Part shown: positions 12,710 through 15,015 of the stretch, piece after piece
Position numbering within the stretch: the stretch's first letter is position 1
Layout of the letters: each line of letters begins with the position of its first letter
Assembly: GCA_937873105.1 (NCBI GenBank)
Contig: CALMWD010000442.1
Coordinates: 1 to 15,015, forward strand
Source of the DNA: an uncultured Rhodanobacteraceae bacterium
GTDB lineage: Bacteria > Pseudomonadota > Gammaproteobacteria > Xanthomonadales > Ahniellaceae
DNA: 15,015 nucleotides
Direction: 5' to 3'
Notes under the pieces: model-generated
Told to the model about the DNA's origin: nothing
What the model saw: only the letters and a program-made list of their open reading frames with translations
Database searches by the model: none
Translations under genes and position numbers: made by a program

Positions 12710-14068
12710 ATGTCGATCCGCCGCCTCAAGTCTGTTCTGCCGCTGCTGCTGGCGCCCCTGCTCGCAGCCGCACAGCTGCCCGCCGCGGTGGATGGCCAGC
12801 CGTTGCCTTCGCTGGCGCCGATGATCGAGCGCGTGCAGCCGGCGGTGGTCAACATCAATTCGCAGACACACGTGAAGGTGCGCGACCCGTTCTTCGACGA
12901 TCCGTTCTTCCGCCGCTTCTTCAACAGCCCGGCGGTGCCGCGCGAACGCGTCCAGCAGTCGCTCGGTTCGGGCGTCATCGTCGACGCGGTGAAGGGCTAC
13001 GTGCTGACCAACAACCACGTCATCGACGGCGCCGACGACATTCAGGTGACCCTGGCCGACGGGCGCACGCTGAAAGGCCGATTCATCGGCAGCGACCCGG
13101 ATTCCGACGTCGCCCTGGTGCAGATCCCCGCCGAACGCCTGTCGGCGCTGCCGCTCGCGGATTCGGACGCGCTGCGCGTCGGCGACTTCGTCGTCGCGAT
13201 CGGCAATCCCTTCGGCATCGGCCAGTCGGTGACCTCCGGCATCGTCTCGGCGCTCGGCCGCTCCGGACTGCGCGGCGTCGGTGTCCAGGACTTCATCCAG
13301 ACCGATGCCTCGATCAATCCCGGCAACTCCGGCGGCGCGCTCGTGAACCTGCGCGGCGAGCTGGTCGGCATCAACACCGCGATCTATTCGCCCTCGGGCG
13401 GCAACGTCGGCATCGGCTTCGCGATCCCGGCCAAGCTCGCCCGAGACGTGATGCGACAACTGCTCGCCTACGGCGAGGTGAAGCGCGGCTCGCTCGGCGT
13501 CGACACCCAGGACGTCACCGCCGACATCGCCCCGATGCTTGGCCTGAAGAGCGCGAAGGGCGCGGTGGTGACGCGGGTGCTCGCCAGCTCCCCGGCCGCC
13601 GCGGCCGGACTGCGCGAGGGCGACGTCATCACCGCGCTGAACGGCAAGCCGGTCAATGCCTCCGGAGAACTCGCCAACCTCGAAGGCCTGCTCCCGGTCG
13701 GCACCCCGGTGAAGATCTCGGTGCTGCGCGACGGCGCGCCGTTGAGCCTGACCGCCACGCTGAAGCCGACCGAGCTGCGCCAGACCACGGGCGACAAGCT
13801 CGACGCCGGCCTGGCCGGCGCCACGCTCGGCGATCTGCCCGACAAGTTCCGGCGCCAGGGCCTGTCCGGGGTGATCGTCAACGCCGTGGCCCAGGGTTCG
13901 CGCGCCGCCGCCACCGGCCTGCGCGCCAACGACCTGATCGTGGCCGTCAACCAGGTCGAGGTCCGCGACCTGACCGAGCTGGAGACCCGCGTCGCCAAGC
14001 GCCGCAGCACGCAGCTGTTGCTGACCGTGGTGCGCGGGCGAAGCGCGTACTACATGCTGGTCGAATAG
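12710..14068 (+). CDS. DegQ/MucD-like periplasmic serine endoprotease (Do family)
   Basis: A 452-residue HtrA-type protease/chaperone that degrades misfolded periplasmic proteins. A signal peptide is present (MSIRRLKSVLPLLLAPLLAAA). The S1 trypsin-like domain spans about 35-245 with the catalytic triad His103 (NNHVIDGA), Asp133 (DSDVALVQI) and Ser207 (INPGNSGGAL). PDZ1 is about 258-345 (SLGVDTQDVTADIA ... SPAAAAGLREGDVITALNG) and PDZ2 about 365-452 (GSRAAATGLRANDLIVAVNQ). The activation loop after the signal peptide is short (PFFDDPFFRRFF), as in DegQ/MucD rather than DegP. No cysteine is seen. The ATG at 12710 follows GGAG by eight bases; the GTG at 12701 overlaps that site. Unlike mucD in many gammaproteobacteria, it is not beside rpoE/mucA here; it stands alone, divergent from nrdJa, with a strong terminator. 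Confidence 0.94.
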   Translation: MSIRRLKSVLPLLLAPLLAAAQLPAAVDGQPLPSLAPMIERVQPAVVNINSQTHVKVRDPFFDDPFFRRFFNSPAVPRERVQQSLGSGVIVDAVKGYVLTNNHVIDGADDIQVTLADGRTLKGRFIGSDPDSDVALVQIPAERLSALPLADSDALRVGDFVVAIGNPFGIGQSVTSGIVSALGRSGLRGVGVQDFIQTDASINPGNSGGALVNLRGELVGINTAIYSPSGGNVGIGFAIPAKLARDVMRQLLAYGEVKRGSLGVDTQDVTADIAPMLGLKSAKGAVVTRVLASSPAAAAGLREGDVITALNGKPVNASGELANLEGLLPVGTPVKISVLRDGAPLSLTATLKPTELRQTTGDKLDAGLAGATLGDLPDKFRRQGLSGVIVNAVAQGSRAAATGLRANDLIVAVNQVEVRDLTELETRVAKRRSTQLLLTVVRGRSAYYMLVE

Positions 14069-14072
14069 GCCG

Positions 14073-14088
14073 CGGTCGTTCACGACCG
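14073..14088 (+). terminator. Short hairpin right after degQ
   Basis: CGGTCGT (14073-14079) and ACGACCG (14082-14088) form a 7-bp stem four bases past the stop codon, with only a 2-base loop. It precedes the stronger terminator and may protect the 3' end. Confidence 0.3.
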
Positions 14089-14091
14089 GGT

Positions 14092-14124
14092 GCGGCGCGC
14101 GTGTTAAGGTGCGCGCCGCGTTTT
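14092..14124 (+). terminator. Intrinsic terminator of the degQ-like gene
   Basis: GCGGCGCGC (14092-14100), a 10-base loop, GCGCGCCGC (14111-14119), then GTTTT. The 9-bp all-GC stem with a T-tract lies 24 bases past the stop. The loop contains TAAGGT (14105-14110), the same hexamer as the nrdJa -10, 29 bases before the next gene. Confidence 0.7.
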
Positions 14125-14139
14125 CCCGTGCCTTCGCCC

Positions 14140-15015
14140 ATGCGTTCGTCGTTGTTCCCGCGCCTTCTGAGCCTGCCTTTCCTGCTGTGTCTCTGCGCGG
14201 GTGGCGCCTTCGCCCAGAACCTGATCGAGGGACGCGCCGACAGCATCAGCCTGCGCGCCTTCGGGGAGGAATCGGCCAGGCTGTTCCAGGCCAGCGAGCA
14301 ACGCCGCGTACGCCTGTCGGCGCTGTCGACGGTCAGCGCGATCGAGGCGGTCGCGCGCGGCGACGCCGAAATCGCCCTGGCGGCACGCGGACCGCACGCC
14401 TTGAAGGCGGACGAAGCCAGCCTCGATTTCTACGCCGTCGCCTGGGAGGCCCTGGCCCTAGTCACGCATCCGGGCAACCCGACGCCATCGCTCAGCCTGC
14501 GCCAGATCCGCGACATCTACCTCGGCAAGATCACGCGCTGGGACCAGGTCGGCGGACCGCCTCGGCCGATCAACCTGTATGCGGTGGCCGGCCCGCTCGA
14601 CGGCGCCGAATACGGCCTGCGCCGCGCCCTGTTCGGTGCCGGCCACCGCCCGGTCGCGGCGACACGCTGGTATCTCAACACCGAACAACTCGAAGCGGCG
14701 ATCGCCATCGACCCCAGCGGGCTCGGCGTCAGCGCCCTGTCCAACGTGTTCCAGAACAAGAAGCTGCGCATGATCAAGGTCGAGGGCGTGACGCCGCTGC
14801 TGAAGACCATCCGCAGCGGCGAGTACCTGCTGACCACGCCGCTGTACTTCGTGCACCGCGGCGACCTGATCCCGAGCGAAGTGGCGATGCGCTACGTGCG
14901 CTTCCTCGAATCGCCGACGACGGCGAGCTGGCTGAAGCGGCGCAAGCTGTTGCCGATCCGCGAAGCACGACTGCTGAACGAGACCTTTGCCATCCGCGAG
15001 CGGCGCTTGCTGGAA
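14140..15015 (+). CDS. PstS-like periplasmic substrate-binding protein, 3' end outside window
   Basis: 292 codons are present and the frame is still open at the right edge. The N-terminus is a Sec signal peptide (cleavage after GGAFA, before QN, near residue 25). The mature part has the layout of a PBP-like (PstS-type) phosphate-binding protein: an early AFGEESARLFQ and VARGDAEIALAARGP, then the diagnostic RQIRDIYLGKITRWDQVGG (121-139), and near the end YVRFLESPTTASWL. The usual PstS phosphate-contact motif (S-x-G-S-G-T-x) is not evident in the expected place after FG, so the ligand may not be phosphate. The ribosome binding site is poor; the ATG at 14140 is chosen because it gives a clean signal peptide. 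No pst permease genes are visible. The sequence after residue 270 might run into a further domain. Confidence 0.8.
   Translation, partial: MRSSLFPRLLSLPFLLCLCAGGAFAQNLIEGRADSISLRAFGEESARLFQASEQRRVRLSALSTVSAIEAVARGDAEIALAARGPHALKADEASLDFYAVAWEALALVTHPGNPTPSLSLRQIRDIYLGKITRWDQVGGPPRPINLYAVAGPLDGAEYGLRRALFGAGHRPVAATRWYLNTEQLEAAIAIDPSGLGVSALSNVFQNKKLRMIKVEGVTPLLKTIRSGEYLLTTPLYFVHRGDLIPSEVAMRYVRFLESPTTASWLKRRKLLPIREARLLNETFAIRERRLLE

Overview
The window is GC-rich chromosomal DNA from a gammaproteobacterium. It most resembles the Xanthomonadales (Lysobacteraceae/Rhodanobacteraceae). This rests on codon use (Lys almost always AAG, strong G/C at third positions), on an intergenic palindrome of the 'TGTGGGAGCGGG...' type familiar from those families, and on a class II ribonucleotide reductase split into NrdJa and NrdJb. 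It is an inference from content, since no rRNA marker is present. I see no phage, insertion sequence, CRISPR array, tRNA or rRNA.

Layout: (1) 1-336, the 3' end of an EamA/DMT membrane transporter. (2) 419-2443, an exported M13 zinc metallopeptidase, then 2526-3197, a YccA/Bax-inhibitor-1 membrane protein, both rightward. (3) 3205-3286, a perfect 25-nt inverted REP-like pair between converging genes. (4) 4713-3294, a leftward pair: an unrecognised exported protein whose stop overlaps the start of a GlxA-type AraC regulator. (5) 7040-4836, a leftward Tat-exported PhoD-like phosphatase with a strong terminator hairpin. A divergent spacer carrying a 15-bp dyad separates it from (6) 7173-8455, a TANGO2/NRDE protein overlapping a family 6 hypoxanthine-DNA glycosylase by ATGA. 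(7) 12498-8437, a leftward block: two tiny tandem ORFs, nrdJa, a Lys/Ala-rich histone H1-like gene and nrdJb. (8) 12710-14068, a rightward DegQ/MucD periplasmic protease with a candidate sigma-E promoter and a clear terminator. (9) 14140 to the right edge, a PstS-like periplasmic binding protein, cut off.

How the genes may work together: NrdJa holds the radical and substrate site and NrdJb the TSCPD domain plus the C-terminal cysteine tail, so the two should form one B12-dependent enzyme making deoxynucleotides without oxygen. The H1-like gene sits between them. YccA, DegQ and the M13 peptidase are all envelope or protein quality-control functions, but they are not in one operon.

Most worth a second look: two overlapping small ORFs (30 and 32 codons) behind a near-consensus promoter and translationally chained into nrdJa; an A9 run in nrdJb followed at once by a stop in the -1 frame, which would yield an NrdJb without its cysteine tail; and the dyad between phoD and the NRDE gene.
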